Shown piece after piece: positions 47,326-56,376 of a DNA stretch of 64,000 nucleotides; position 1 is the stretch's first letter; every line of letters begins with the position of its first letter. The notes beneath the pieces were generated by a model, which saw nothing but the letters and a program-made list of their open reading frames with translations, had not been told where the DNA came from and did not search any database. The DNA lies in contig NC_052115.1 in assembly GCF_012273895.1 (NCBI RefSeq), positions 8,301,183-8,365,182 of the forward strand, read 5' to 3'. The translations under genes and the position numbers were made by a program. Source of the DNA: Zerene cesonia (taxonomy: Eukaryota; Arthropoda; Insecta; Lepidoptera; Pieridae).

Positions 47326-49825
47326 CTGTAACATTAATTGAATATAAAAGAAACACTATAAAAATCATCTTTATATCCATCATTGTATGACAGCTTTTCA
47401 AATGGAAAAAGGAAAATCTAAGCAAGAAAGGACTGTCTTATGATAACATTTCATTAAGCAGTCCAATATATTAGAGATAACGTTAACTATTCGATTCGAT
47501 GAATCTTGTATGTATGAATATATATGCATCATCATCATCATTATCAGCCCATATATGTTCCCATTGCAGGGACGCAGACCACCTATGAGTGTTCAAGCCA
47601 TAATCCACCACGCTGTTCAAGTGCGTGTTGGCAGATGTCACATGTCGTCGAACTTTTGATTCTTGGACATGCCGGTTTTCTCACGATGTTTTCACCGTTT
47701 GGAGTAGTGGTGATTTTGCTCACATGCGCAGATAATTTGAAAAATCTTGCACGCACGCCTGATCTCAAACCCCGGACTTAACGATTTAAAGTCCGAGGTC
47801 CTCACCACTGACCCTTATATATATACATGTATGGCATTGCTTACATATATACATGTATGACATTAAACACACACAAATCAACGCCAATTAATATTACTTG
47901 TAATCTCTTAAAAAGGGTTGCTTACTATACATCTAAAATTACTCAAAACGCCCTTAATGAATGGTGTAATAAGGTTAATGTTGCTTAAACAACAATTATC
48001 TTTTCCATCAGTGTTAAACTTTCATAAATTAATTCCAAATTTCATAACATCTGATAAATGCACTAAAAAAGTCTAATAATAAGTGTTTATGATAAGAAGT
48101 CATTAATTCCTAGTATACAAAGTAAGACCATCTGTCTAATATGATTATTTTATTTACTTTAGTATAAAGCTCCATTACATTATTTACATAGCTGAATGGT
48201 ACAATGACCTTGTCTGTATCGATGTATTAAATTCGCACAATAATATAGATATATAGCATTTTTTTTTTAAGTAGACAAGATATAACATGTGGAACTTAAA
48301 AAATAAACCACCATTTAAAATTATTTCTGCTATTTCTAAAAAAAAGGAGGAAAACAAAGGAGGTTCAGTTAAAATCGATTGTGTATGTTTTACTCAACAT
48401 TCAACAACTCCTTATCGGAGAGAAACATGATTGTGATTATTTTCTGTTGCTGAATGTGGATTTGAGTCCTCTCCAAGAACGTCGGTAAGCTTTTTTTGTG
48501 GGAACGTTTATTTAAGGTGAAACAGATTAACAAACATACAAATAGATATCTCATCAGTTCTTTTATAGTATACACGTATCAATCATTATCTATTGCCTTA
48601 AAATAATAGAGTAATAACCACTAAATATATATCAATGAATATATTTAATAATGTGACTCATGTCCGACTTGGTAATGTCCACAAAACTTATCACTAAGGT
48701 CCTGATATAATATTGAATTACACCACTTGTTCCGGCAACTGTGTTGATTTATGAGTAGGCTGTTTTATAAAAAAAAAACAGTTTTCGCGAAATTAAAATG
48801 TGAAAAAATGCATACAATATGATACTCAAGTAAAATCAAAGGCAAGATTTTAGATGTCAATAATTAATTTACCTTTAAGTGTATTGACAGTAAAAAAAAA
48901 ATAGATTTTGTTTGATGAAAAGGAATAAGAGAGCTATTATAAATAGATCTATATTAACAATGTATAGCTGAAAAGTTTGATTGCTTGAATGTGCAAATCT
49001 CAGGAACTAATGTGTTAATTTAAAAAATTCTATCACAGTTGGAACTGTACAGAACTCTAAAAAGGATTCTTCATGGATGTTGAGCTCAAGCACAGGCCAC
49101 ACATGATAAAAAAACCAGATAGACTAACAAAACTTAAACAATAAAACAAAACTTCAAACACAAAATCTAAACTGTTAAACTCATCCACTATTTCATTAAA
49201 TAAAAAGTGAGTGCGAGGTGAACTCAATGTGTAAAAAAAACTAATATAATGAAAACTCTTTTAAACAAAGTACCGCTATAATATATCAAGTTAACATAGA
49301 AACTCACGATATCCACATAAATAAGAGATTTATCTTTTATAAAATAATGTTACTGGTCTGCTTTAATCTTCATACACAATCCACATTTGCATTTGTTTTT
49401 AAACACTTTGTTTCACTTAATTAAAATTGTGAATAAGTTGTAATATTCATATGGTAAACAATTTTAGGCTTTACTAGCCTGACATGTGTGTGTGTGTGTG
49501 TATGTGTTTATGTGTGTGTACATAGCCACCACACAGCAGGCTTTCAGGGACGAGCTTTTAAACATAAAAAAGAATCATAAATATAATTAAAAGCAATGTT
49601 TCTTCATGTTATTAAGATAATTATAGTTATACATAGGACAATTATTTATTACTGGCATTCCAGCTTCACCTATGGTATTTTTGTTTTTCTCATAGGAACC
49701 TCCCTTATTCCGAAACAAATAATAATTAGTGTGGTCCCATTTAAATTTGATTTATTTCAGACAATTGGATAGTGATTTGGTTTTTTGTTAATAACAATAA
49801 ACATTACATTATACTATTGTAATTA
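47326..49825. other. No gene found upstream of the first detected Nedd4 exon
   Basis: Contains a minus-strand tRNA-derived SINE at 47525-47815, a (TG)n run near 49487-49503 and A/T-rich sequence. It should include part of the first intron of Nedd4 and possibly introns of the unidentified plus-strand gene. Confidence 0.4.
47525..47815 (-). mobile_element. tRNA-derived SINE (family 4)
   Basis: Reverse orientation: TCATCATCATCATTATCAGC, CGTGTTGGCAGATGTCACAT, and at the far end AACCCCGGACTTAACGATTT (B-box side). Nearly full length. Confidence 0.7.
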
Positions 49826-49925
49826 NNNNNNNNNNNNNNNNNNNNNNNNNNNNNNNNNNNNNNNNNNNNNNNNNNNNNNNNNNNNNNNNNNNNNNNNNNN
49901 NNNNNNNNNNNNNNNNNNNNNNNNN
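49826..49925. other. Assembly gap, 100 N
   Basis: A 100-N gap is often a placeholder of unknown true length. It directly precedes the orphan plus-strand exon. Confidence 0.95.
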
Positions 49926-49943
49926 ACATATTTCACATTATAG

Positions 49944-50060
49944 GAATTATTCATAGAAGTGGAAGCGTTCTGCGTGGAATTTAGCCGGATCCGCGAGGCC
50001 GCAGCGCTGTTCCGGCTGCTCAAGCAACTGGACTCGGGAGAGCACAAGGAGAAGGATTAA
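49944..50060 (+). CDS. Last coding exon of an unidentified plus-strand gene
   Basis: A stretch with acceptor-like TTATAG just before it encodes 38 residues and stops at TAA (50058-50060). The peptide is amphipathic and helical-looking (EAFCVEFSRIREAAALF, RLLKQLDSG) with a charged tail HKEKD. Its higher GC and regular codons stand out sharply from the AT-rich flank. An AATAAA lies at 50185-50190, 125 nt downstream, and a 3' UTR is inferred up to it. Upstream exons must lie in the 100-N gap directly before it or further left, but I found no plus-strand coding exon in 47326-49825. I do not recognise the family. The reading phase at the acceptor assumes splicing right after TAG. Confidence 0.55.
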   Translation, partial: ELFIEVEAFCVEFSRIREAAALFRLLKQLDSGEHKEKD

Positions 50061-50184
50061 CGAACGCGGTTCTTCACGAACACCCTGAGACTGAGGAAGC
50101 TGGGGAAGTGATGTCATATCTGAGGATTAATCTTTGGACTGACAACTGTCAGATATTTCAATGTGACGCCATTGACATTATATG

Positions 50185-50190
50185 AATAAA
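50185..50190 (+). terminator. Candidate poly(A) signal AATAAA for the unidentified plus-strand gene
   Basis: Canonical hexamer 125 nt past the stop codon at 50060. Confidence 0.45.
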
Positions 50191-51439
50191 GAGGCTCCCA
50201 CCTATATAGAGTCCGCGGCCCAAGTTCCTACCTCAGCCGTACAAGTGACATTGAACCTTATTTATATAACGCTATTGCTTAAATTTGAACGATTTGAATG
50301 ATCTAAAGAAGTTTTCTTTAGCCATTGTGAGTATTTTTGTTCATATGTGGTCAAACATGAGTGTGCGACGCACTAAATACTATGACTAGCCGGTATGACA
50401 ACCTCTGAATATGCTTTTTTGACAGTTAAAACGACGAATTCTGTATGAAACCAAACGTCAAAAGTAAGCAAATTATTAAACTGGCTAGTAATATATTAAA
50501 CAGTGTCAACTATCGTTAAGTCAGAAGGCTATGAGCCCTTATTCTTAATATCAATATATAAATAAAACAGACGAATAAAATTCATTGATAGTTATGTAGT
50601 GAAATTAATTTATTTCGACAAACTTTGTATTGTGAATATTTAATAAATAAACAGCAGCGGTTCGTATCATGTTCCGGCGTGTAAGGCATAAATAGCTAAC
50701 TAGGCTTAGGAAATAATTCGCCCAAACAAAAGAAATAGTTGTTTTACGACGCATCTGTCAAATATAATCTTTGATGTGACGCAACTGTCAAAACATTTTT
50801 ACATATAATATTATGGTCTTTTATTTTGGACGAGAATAGTCGTCTTATAGTGTTTTTTTTATTTCTCTGGTTTAATGTTATGTGTGTCTAATGGCTGGTA
50901 TTAAATTAAATGTATTTTGAATATATTCGAAATGATATAAGTATCAGTTAGTTACGCAATGCGAAGAATAAAGTACAATAATAATAATAAGTCTGAGCAG
51001 ATTAAAACACGTTTACTAACGAATGCTTACATTACATAACTTTGAGTGATGGTTGAGTTGGAAAAATAGTAAAATTAAGTTATAAAACTCGAAATGCTTG
51101 TATATTTATAAATCTCTTTGTAATAAAACAACGATAGCACTACGAGATATAAAACAAAGTCGCTTTCTCTCTCTGTCGCTATCTAGGGATACAGATAGAT
51201 GAAGATGCATAAATTTTTAAAACTACGAAACGGATTTTTGATGGCGTTTTTTGACTGCTGAATTTACCGCGTGCGAGGCCGTGAGCAAAAGCTAGTAATA
51301 TATAAAAAGCTTAGACTTGCATATAGGCTACATAAAACACACTAGTATTGCCTGCGACTTTTTATAACTTCACCACAATATTTTCCAAAATTGTTTACTT
51401 GCAATCCTTTATTTTTTGCTTATGAAGATTTTCTAAGCA

Positions 51440-51590
51440 GACTAGCGGTCCCCACCGGTTGACGTGTTTTATAGTTTATACTAACATAGCCTATAGCACT
51501 GAGGGATTACGAACAGATGCATGGTTGAAAGAATTTTGGAAATCGGTCCAGCCGTCTCTGAGATAAGTGTGTTCAAACTCAATAAATATT
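51440..51590 (+). mobile_element. Short retroposon family 2, diverged
   Basis: GACTAGCGGTCCCCACCGGT start, GAAAGAATTTTGGAAATCGG and TCTGAGATAAGTGTGTTCAA blocks. Confidence 0.5.
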
Positions 51591-51719
51591 ATACGTTAAG
51601 AGGTCCTTTGCGTTGTTGTCCAGTGCGCGAGTTGCGCAACTGAAACCTTCTGAATTTTTGTATATTGCAAACTCGTAAAATATAGTTAGATTTAATATAT
51701 AATTATATTTATATTCTTA

Positions 51720-52045
51720 TTGTGGGAGTCGAGCAGGCTTCGGCACGAATTGGGCCAGCTCGCACCGGGGAAGTACCACACCCCCACAGAAAACCGGCGT
51801 GAAATAGTGGCATGCCACTGTGTTTCGTACGGTGAGTGGGGGAGCCGGAGGCCCGTTTCCTTTTCCTCACCCGTCCCAGTCCATTCCTTCTTTCCAGTCG
51901 TTAATCCATTCCTTTTCCCTTACCCCAAAAAAGCGGGCAGCGAATTCCCAGAGGCCCTACCTTTGCGAATGTTCATGGGCGGTGGTGATCGCTTACCATC
52001 AGGCGAACCATCAGCTCAGTTGTCCGCTATGACATAAAAAAAAAA
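51720..52045 (+). mobile_element. A-tailed retroposon family 3, best copy in the window
   Basis: TGTGGGAGTCGAGCAGGCTT to TTGTCCGCTATGACATAAAA plus A-tail; all shared blocks present. Reference copy for the family here. Confidence 0.8.
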
Positions 52046-52403
52046 ATACCCGACGGTTCCTCTAATTTCATAGAAATTAACATAAGGTAGAACGAATTAT
52101 CCTTATATGGACGAAACTACCTAATTCTAGGTTTCGTTTTTCTCTTTTTGCATATTTATATTTTGTGTATGGTCAAGTGGGGCTTTGTGAAATGAAGGAA
52201 AACATGCAAATAAAGTTGTTTTTTAATTTATTTTTTACTCAAGCATTGGCACACAACTTGCAATGTTTCATTGAACCCTACCTTTCACACAGCATCGCCT
52301 GATTCTACTCATAGAATGTTAATCATTTTTGGACAGGCTTCCAAAACGCATCGTTTAAATATAAATATTGGGCTAAAAGGCAGAATCCACAGATTAAACA
52401 CTG

Positions 52404-53164
52404 CAGTGGCGGATTTACAAATTTTCAGGGTACAGGCTGAATAGTTTTTGCCCCTTTTCCTCAACTGTTGTCATGTCATACATTATTTTTACAATGCAAC
52501 AGTTTCGTTGAAATTGCACGTAAAATAATTTTAGAGCTTATCGAAACTCAATTATGTATGGGCGGGGCTATGTATGCTATTTACACAATAATGAACATTT
52601 GGTAAAGGTGAAACGATAATCTTTATTGCGCTTACAAACAGTTAAAAATAATCGACTCGCTATTACTGTTCAAGATGTTATTTATATTCCAATCGAATTT
52701 TCTGAAGCAACTAGTGCATTTAAACCACATAATAGTCGATTCATAAGATTGAAATTGGTAAAATTATTCACTAAATTATTCATTATATTCGAATAAAATT
52801 CGAAAAATTACATACAAACCATCCAGTTCGTAGACTCCAACCAGTAGTAAGACTAAACACTCATAAAAAGTGTGGGCAAAGGGCTAAGACGCCAGAGGGC
52901 GATTATATTATTATACTACTCTTTGGGCCGAGTACTGGTTGAGCGGCGGCGACCTAGCTGTTTGACTCTAGAGTATGGAATTTTGCTACTCTCGAATTGT
53001 ACAATAACAAGAGAGAGAGGAAAGTCATCGGAAAAATTTGTTGCAGACATCATAAAACCGTCATAGAAAAATATTTTGATTTCTATGTGAAAAAAAAATA
53101 ATCGTTCCCCAAATTTGCTGCCCTAGGCTCGAGCCTACTCAGCTTGCTGGTAAAGCCGCCACTG
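52404..53164. mobile_element. hAT-like non-autonomous DNA transposon, 761 bp, with 8-bp target duplication
   Basis: The ends are inverted repeats: CAGTGGCGGATTTAC at the left and the complement of CAGTGGCGGCTTTAC at the right, a terminus typical of hAT elements. Both ends are flanked by the identical octamer AAACACTG (52396-52403 and 53165-53172), the 8-bp target-site duplication expected of hAT. The interior has no transposase I recognise; it is A/T-rich and probably a deletion derivative. Confidence 0.85.
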
Positions 53165-53507
53165 AAACACTGCATATGATAATACATACATTTAAAAGCC
53201 AGTATGGTCTGTTAGTGTTAATAATCTTCTAAAGAGTGAAAATATAGATATGTTTGACTAAAATAAGGTCTGTATCACAATTTCAGAAAGATATCATAGG
53301 CTTTTTATTTATGTATAAGCTAAAATGTAAATTAATGAGGATATTTTGGTTTTTAAAAGAGATAATTTGTTATGGAAATCAAAAAACTACATTAAACAAT
53401 CTACCACTTCCGATTTTGTGAAACAGGACCATACTGTATTTAGAATAAATTGTGTATTTTATTACTGTTAGTATAAATAAAATAAAAAACTAATCGTAAA
53501 ATTATCA

Positions 53508-53513
53508 TTTATT
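53508..53513 (-). terminator. Poly(A) signal AATAAA after ACBD6
   Basis: Canonical hexamer on the minus strand 33 nt beyond the ACBD6 stop. No AATAAA is seen in the two intercistronic spacers (3 and 12 nt, too short to hold a cleavage site), so this is the only obvious 3' end for all three ORFs. Confidence 0.65.
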
Positions 53514-53546
53514 ATCCATAACTACAAATAAACTAAAATCAAATGC

Positions 53547-54299
53547 TTAAGCACACAGAATAACCTTGATGTCATCATCGGTGGCTAGATCTAGTGGTGA
53601 ACAGTCTTCATCATCTTTCAGTAACTTTGCCCCTGCATCCATCAGCATTTTGGTAGCATTAACATGGCCACATGATGCAGCATAGTGCAATGCAGTTTGT
53701 CCAGAATTGTCAACAGCATTCACATCACAACCTCCCTTTATAGCTGCTTCTAAAGCGGTGGTTGCACCTCTGTCTGCTGCCCAGTGCAATGCTGTAAGGC
53801 CATCTTCATCTCTTTCGTTTATACTGTCAGGGTTATTAGTTATAATTTCTGTTACTAGGGTGCCTAAATCCTCCCTAGCAGCATCAAGGAGTGTCAACTC
53901 ATGATGTACTAATTCTGGTTCAGGGGACCGTTGTAATGACGAAACAGCTGCCCACTGTTGCTTAGGTCCGCCCTGAGTAAGCAGTTCACAATCTGGATCA
54001 TATGTTTGCACTAATTCAATATATTTTTGTTTAGCTTCTATACTGGGCAGGTCACCTAGAGCCTTCCAAGCATCCCATTTTTTACGGCCTTTCCCATCAA
54101 ACCAACTAGGTCTTGCTGTATTGCATGTACCCTCAGTACTTTGTTTGTATAATCCATACAATTCAAGAAGTTGATTATTGTCAAGTTTTGTGGTTATTTT
54201 CCTAACATGGTCAGAAGCTTTGTTAAATGATATATCTAAAGGAGACTGTTCATCATCAGAAAAATCTGAATCAGGATATTCTGGCAGTGCCTCAGCCAT
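53547..54299 (-). CDS. ACBD6: Acyl-CoA-binding domain-containing protein 6-like (ACBD6), intronless, 250 aa
   Basis: Cytosolic or nuclear protein expected to bind long-chain acyl-CoA and, as in vertebrate ACBD6, to support lipid acylation. An acidic N-terminus is followed by the ACB domain at about residues 28-110, with the ligand-binding YGLYKQ (48-53) and the KKWDAWKALG helix (73-82), then two ankyrin repeats at about 164-196 and 197-229 (DGLTALHWAA, GQTALHYAA). Length and domain order match the family. One uninterrupted exon. The ATG lies 12 nt after the SLIRP stop codon, in the same frame, and an AATAAA follows the stop by 33 nt, so it appears to be the last cistron of a three-gene transcript. 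Confidence 0.95.
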   Translation of the reverse strand: MAEALPEYPDSDFSDDEQSPLDISFNKASDHVRKITTKLDNNQLLELYGLYKQSTEGTCNTARPSWFDGKGRKKWDAWKALGDLPSIEAKQKYIELVQTYDPDCELLTQGGPKQQWAAVSSLQRSPEPELVHHELTLLDAAREDLGTLVTEIITNNPDSINERDEDGLTALHWAADRGATTALEAAIKGGCDVNAVDNSGQTALHYAASCGHVNATKMLMDAGAKLLKDDEDCSPLDLATDDDIKVILCA

Positions 54300-54311
54300 T
54301 TCTAAAAAGAA
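54300..54311 (-). promoter_or_regulatory. SLIRP-ACBD6 intercistronic spacer resembling a splice acceptor
   Basis: The 12-nt spacer reads TTCTTTTTAGAA: a pyrimidine tract ending in TAG directly before AA-ATG. It could be a splice acceptor that places ACBD6 in its own monocistronic mRNA by skipping the upstream ORFs, or simply an A/T-rich spacer. It contains no in-frame stop, so the SLIRP TAA is the only barrier between the two frames. Confidence 0.4.
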
Positions 54312-54569
54312 TTAATTATTTTGAGCTTGTACAGACAAATTCAAACCTTCTAAGGTGTGTATTTGTTTATTGGTTGCATCAGCAGCATCAGCTGAGCTCA
54401 CAAATTCAATGAAACCATAACCTTTGCTCAGACCTGTTGAGCGATCGAAAACTACTCTAGCACTTTGAAGTGGGCCAAACTGAGCGAAATATTCTCTTAG
54501 TTGCCTATGTCCTACGGTCCACGGCAGGTTGCCGACGAAAAGGCGTACCGATCTACCTGCGCTGGCCAT
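54312..54569 (-). CDS. SLIRP: SRA stem-loop-interacting RNA-binding protein (SLIRP)-like, intronless, 85 aa
   Basis: Small single-RRM protein. SLIRP works in mitochondria with LRPPRC to stabilise mitochondrial mRNAs. Nearly the whole protein is one RRM: RNP2 LFVGNL at residues 10-15 and RNP1 KGYGFIEF at 49-56, with no extension beyond QAQNN. The ATG at 54569 is used; a GTG triplet just before it is not a plausible start. The ORF begins 3 nt after the METTL23 stop and ends 12 nt before ACBD6, all in one frame. The short N-terminus ahead of the RRM is expected for this family. Confidence 0.88.
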   Translation of the reverse strand: MASAGRSVRLFVGNLPWTVGHRQLREYFAQFGPLQSARVVFDRSTGLSKGYGFIEFVSSADAADATNKQIHTLEGLNLSVQAQNN

Positions 54570-54572
54570 CAC

Positions 54573-55268
54573 CTACAGAGCAACTATTTCCAACAAGTGC
54601 AACGACCGATCGCCGACTAGGGCCCTGTAATCGATGCCAGAACTTTCACTTAAAGCGTCCAAGTCGATCAACGCGCCCTTTAAGTTCCACTTCTTCAAAA
54701 GCGCCTCAATGGACCAGTCGGTGCTCCGCTCCTGGTAAGCACACAAAAATCTAGCGTCAGTTCCGTCTATCAAATAAGCTACGGTAGATAATACTTCTTC
54801 AAACTGCGACGGTTCATAAAAACAGTCTGAAGCTAGCAACAGATCGACGGGACGTAAATTATGAACGTCGGCTAAAAACAGACCCCACGCGAGACCTAGT
54901 ATTTGTACGTCTCGTCCTGGAACTAAGCCATTTGCTTCGCAACAACCTGATAAATGTCGCAGGGAACGCGGTAGTGCTACGCTATCCGTGAGTGTCACGT
55001 GAGCTCCGCACTTAGCCGCGAGAATACCCGGCAGGCCTGTGCCACAACCGAGTTCTAATACTCTTAATCCGCGCAAATGCTTTCTTTGACTCCACAAGTA
55101 CCACGCCAATAATGGAGCCGATGGCCACGTGTAGAACGAATAGCCAGCGGACAAAAGTTCTGGTATCACTATTTCCAGATAGTCACCTCGGGTATCTCCG
55201 TTACTAATAGATTTACCACGAAACACAAATTTCTTCAATTGACCACTAACGGGGCGACCATCGCTCAT
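54573..55268 (-). CDS. METTL23: Methyltransferase-like protein 23 (METTL23)-like, intronless, 231 aa
   Basis: S-adenosylmethionine-dependent methyltransferase of the seven-beta-strand METTL21/23 group; vertebrate METTL23 is reported to be a histone arginine methyltransferase. SAM-binding motif I VLELGCGTGLPGI is at residues 70-82, the acidic residue after strand 2 is in VTLTD (91-95), and the post-motif LLASDCFYEP (144-153) is typical. The N-terminal GDYLEIVIPELLSAGYSFYTWPSAP matches the family's region ahead of motif I in layout. Start is the ATG at 55268; stop TAG at 54575-54573. The first ORF of a same-frame METTL23-SLIRP-ACBD6 row; divergent from CPSF3, whose ATG is 1.1 kb away. Confidence 0.88.
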   Translation of the reverse strand: MSDGRPVSGQLKKFVFRGKSISNGDTRGDYLEIVIPELLSAGYSFYTWPSAPLLAWYLWSQRKHLRGLRVLELGCGTGLPGILAAKCGAHVTLTDSVALPRSLRHLSGCCEANGLVPGRDVQILGLAWGLFLADVHNLRPVDLLLASDCFYEPSQFEEVLSTVAYLIDGTDARFLCAYQERSTDWSIEALLKKWNLKGALIDLDALSESSGIDYRALVGDRSLHLLEIVAL

Positions 55269-56376
55269 TGCTTAGGCATTATTTGATTAAGGATGGCTTA
55301 AAATAACATAAAAAAGCATATTAAAAATACCTACGCATGAGTTACGACTCGAAAATTGAGACTTGACACTTGACAGATATTCAAAATTCAATGACAATTC
55401 AATATGAATCACAGATAACTAGTATGTTAGTCAGAGAATTTTAATTGAGAATTGATCACCTAGGTAACATAAATATAAAGTGATCATATTAAATACTAAA
55501 TTTCCATGATACTTACCATCCTAGTAGTTAGTACCTACTTACCAGGATTTAGTGAATAATCTACGGTACCTACTTATACGGCAGAATAGCAGTGGGTAAT
55601 TTACTGGTGCATAAAAATGTTGTAATTACAAAATTATTATATTTTAAGAATAGCAGCATATAAGACATATTTAAGCAGCATTGTAACCTAATAGAAAAAA
55701 AGTGAATGTGGGGTGCTCAAAACTCAAATAGCACTGATGTTCCTTTTTATCCTAGGAATGTGTAAAATTTTAATATACTTTTATGGCACTGTTTTAATTT
55801 AAATATTTTATTTTTTGAAATTATAGGTAATTTATAAACAATTGAAAGCTCAATCCTTAATTTTCAAAGTAAATGTCATAAGCAATTTAAATTTCACGCT
55901 GATTATGCATGGTGATTGTGTGAATGACTATAATTATTTTGTAATTATGATTGAAACAAATAAATTAATAATTGAAATAGTATACCGACCTTACGATAAA
56001 GAATACGATTTTTGATTAAATTTGCCAAATTTTCTATGATCCATCTGCTAAGAAATATTTTGTACCCCAAAAACTAAAGGGGACCTTACAAAAAAATTGT
56101 GGTACCTTCAAGTATCTAATCTACCTGCAGATTGAGGTGTTTTTGGCCCGAAATCTATTAATGATGTGGTAAATTTGGGGAGGTTATGGCTACAGATTAA
56201 AACGTAGTTACTATGTTATGGCAAATGTAAGTGACAATGTCATTCACTAAAAATTCTAACCTAGAATTGAATACCGGCTGACAGTAATCATTGTTTACTA
56301 AACATAATAATATTTCCACTAAAGGAATATTGATGGTCTTGTTAATAATTTGATTAGAGATTAATAAAATTTAATC
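55269..56376. promoter_or_regulatory. Divergent intergenic region between METTL23 and CPSF3
   Basis: 1,108 bp between two ATGs pointing away from each other. It must hold the 5' UTRs and promoters of CPSF3 and of the three-ORF unit. The sequence is AT-rich. I see no TATA box at a convincing distance and no recognisable repeat or ORF. Confidence 0.5.

Larger units (their letters stand above)
50191..52403. other. Intergenic, no coding exon seen
   Basis: A/T-rich sequence with a family-2 retroposon copy (51440-51590) and an A-tailed family-3 copy (51720-52045). No exon with plausible splice sites was found. Confidence 0.4.

Noticed and set aside
52872..53066. 64-aa ORF inside the hAT-like element as a transposase remnant
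   Set aside because: No DDE/hATC-type motif or similarity I recognise; the length fits chance.
54570..54572. GTG immediately before the SLIRP ATG as an alternative start
   Set aside because: GTG starts are not expected in animal nuclear genes and the ATG three bases on gives the normal SLIRP N-terminus.
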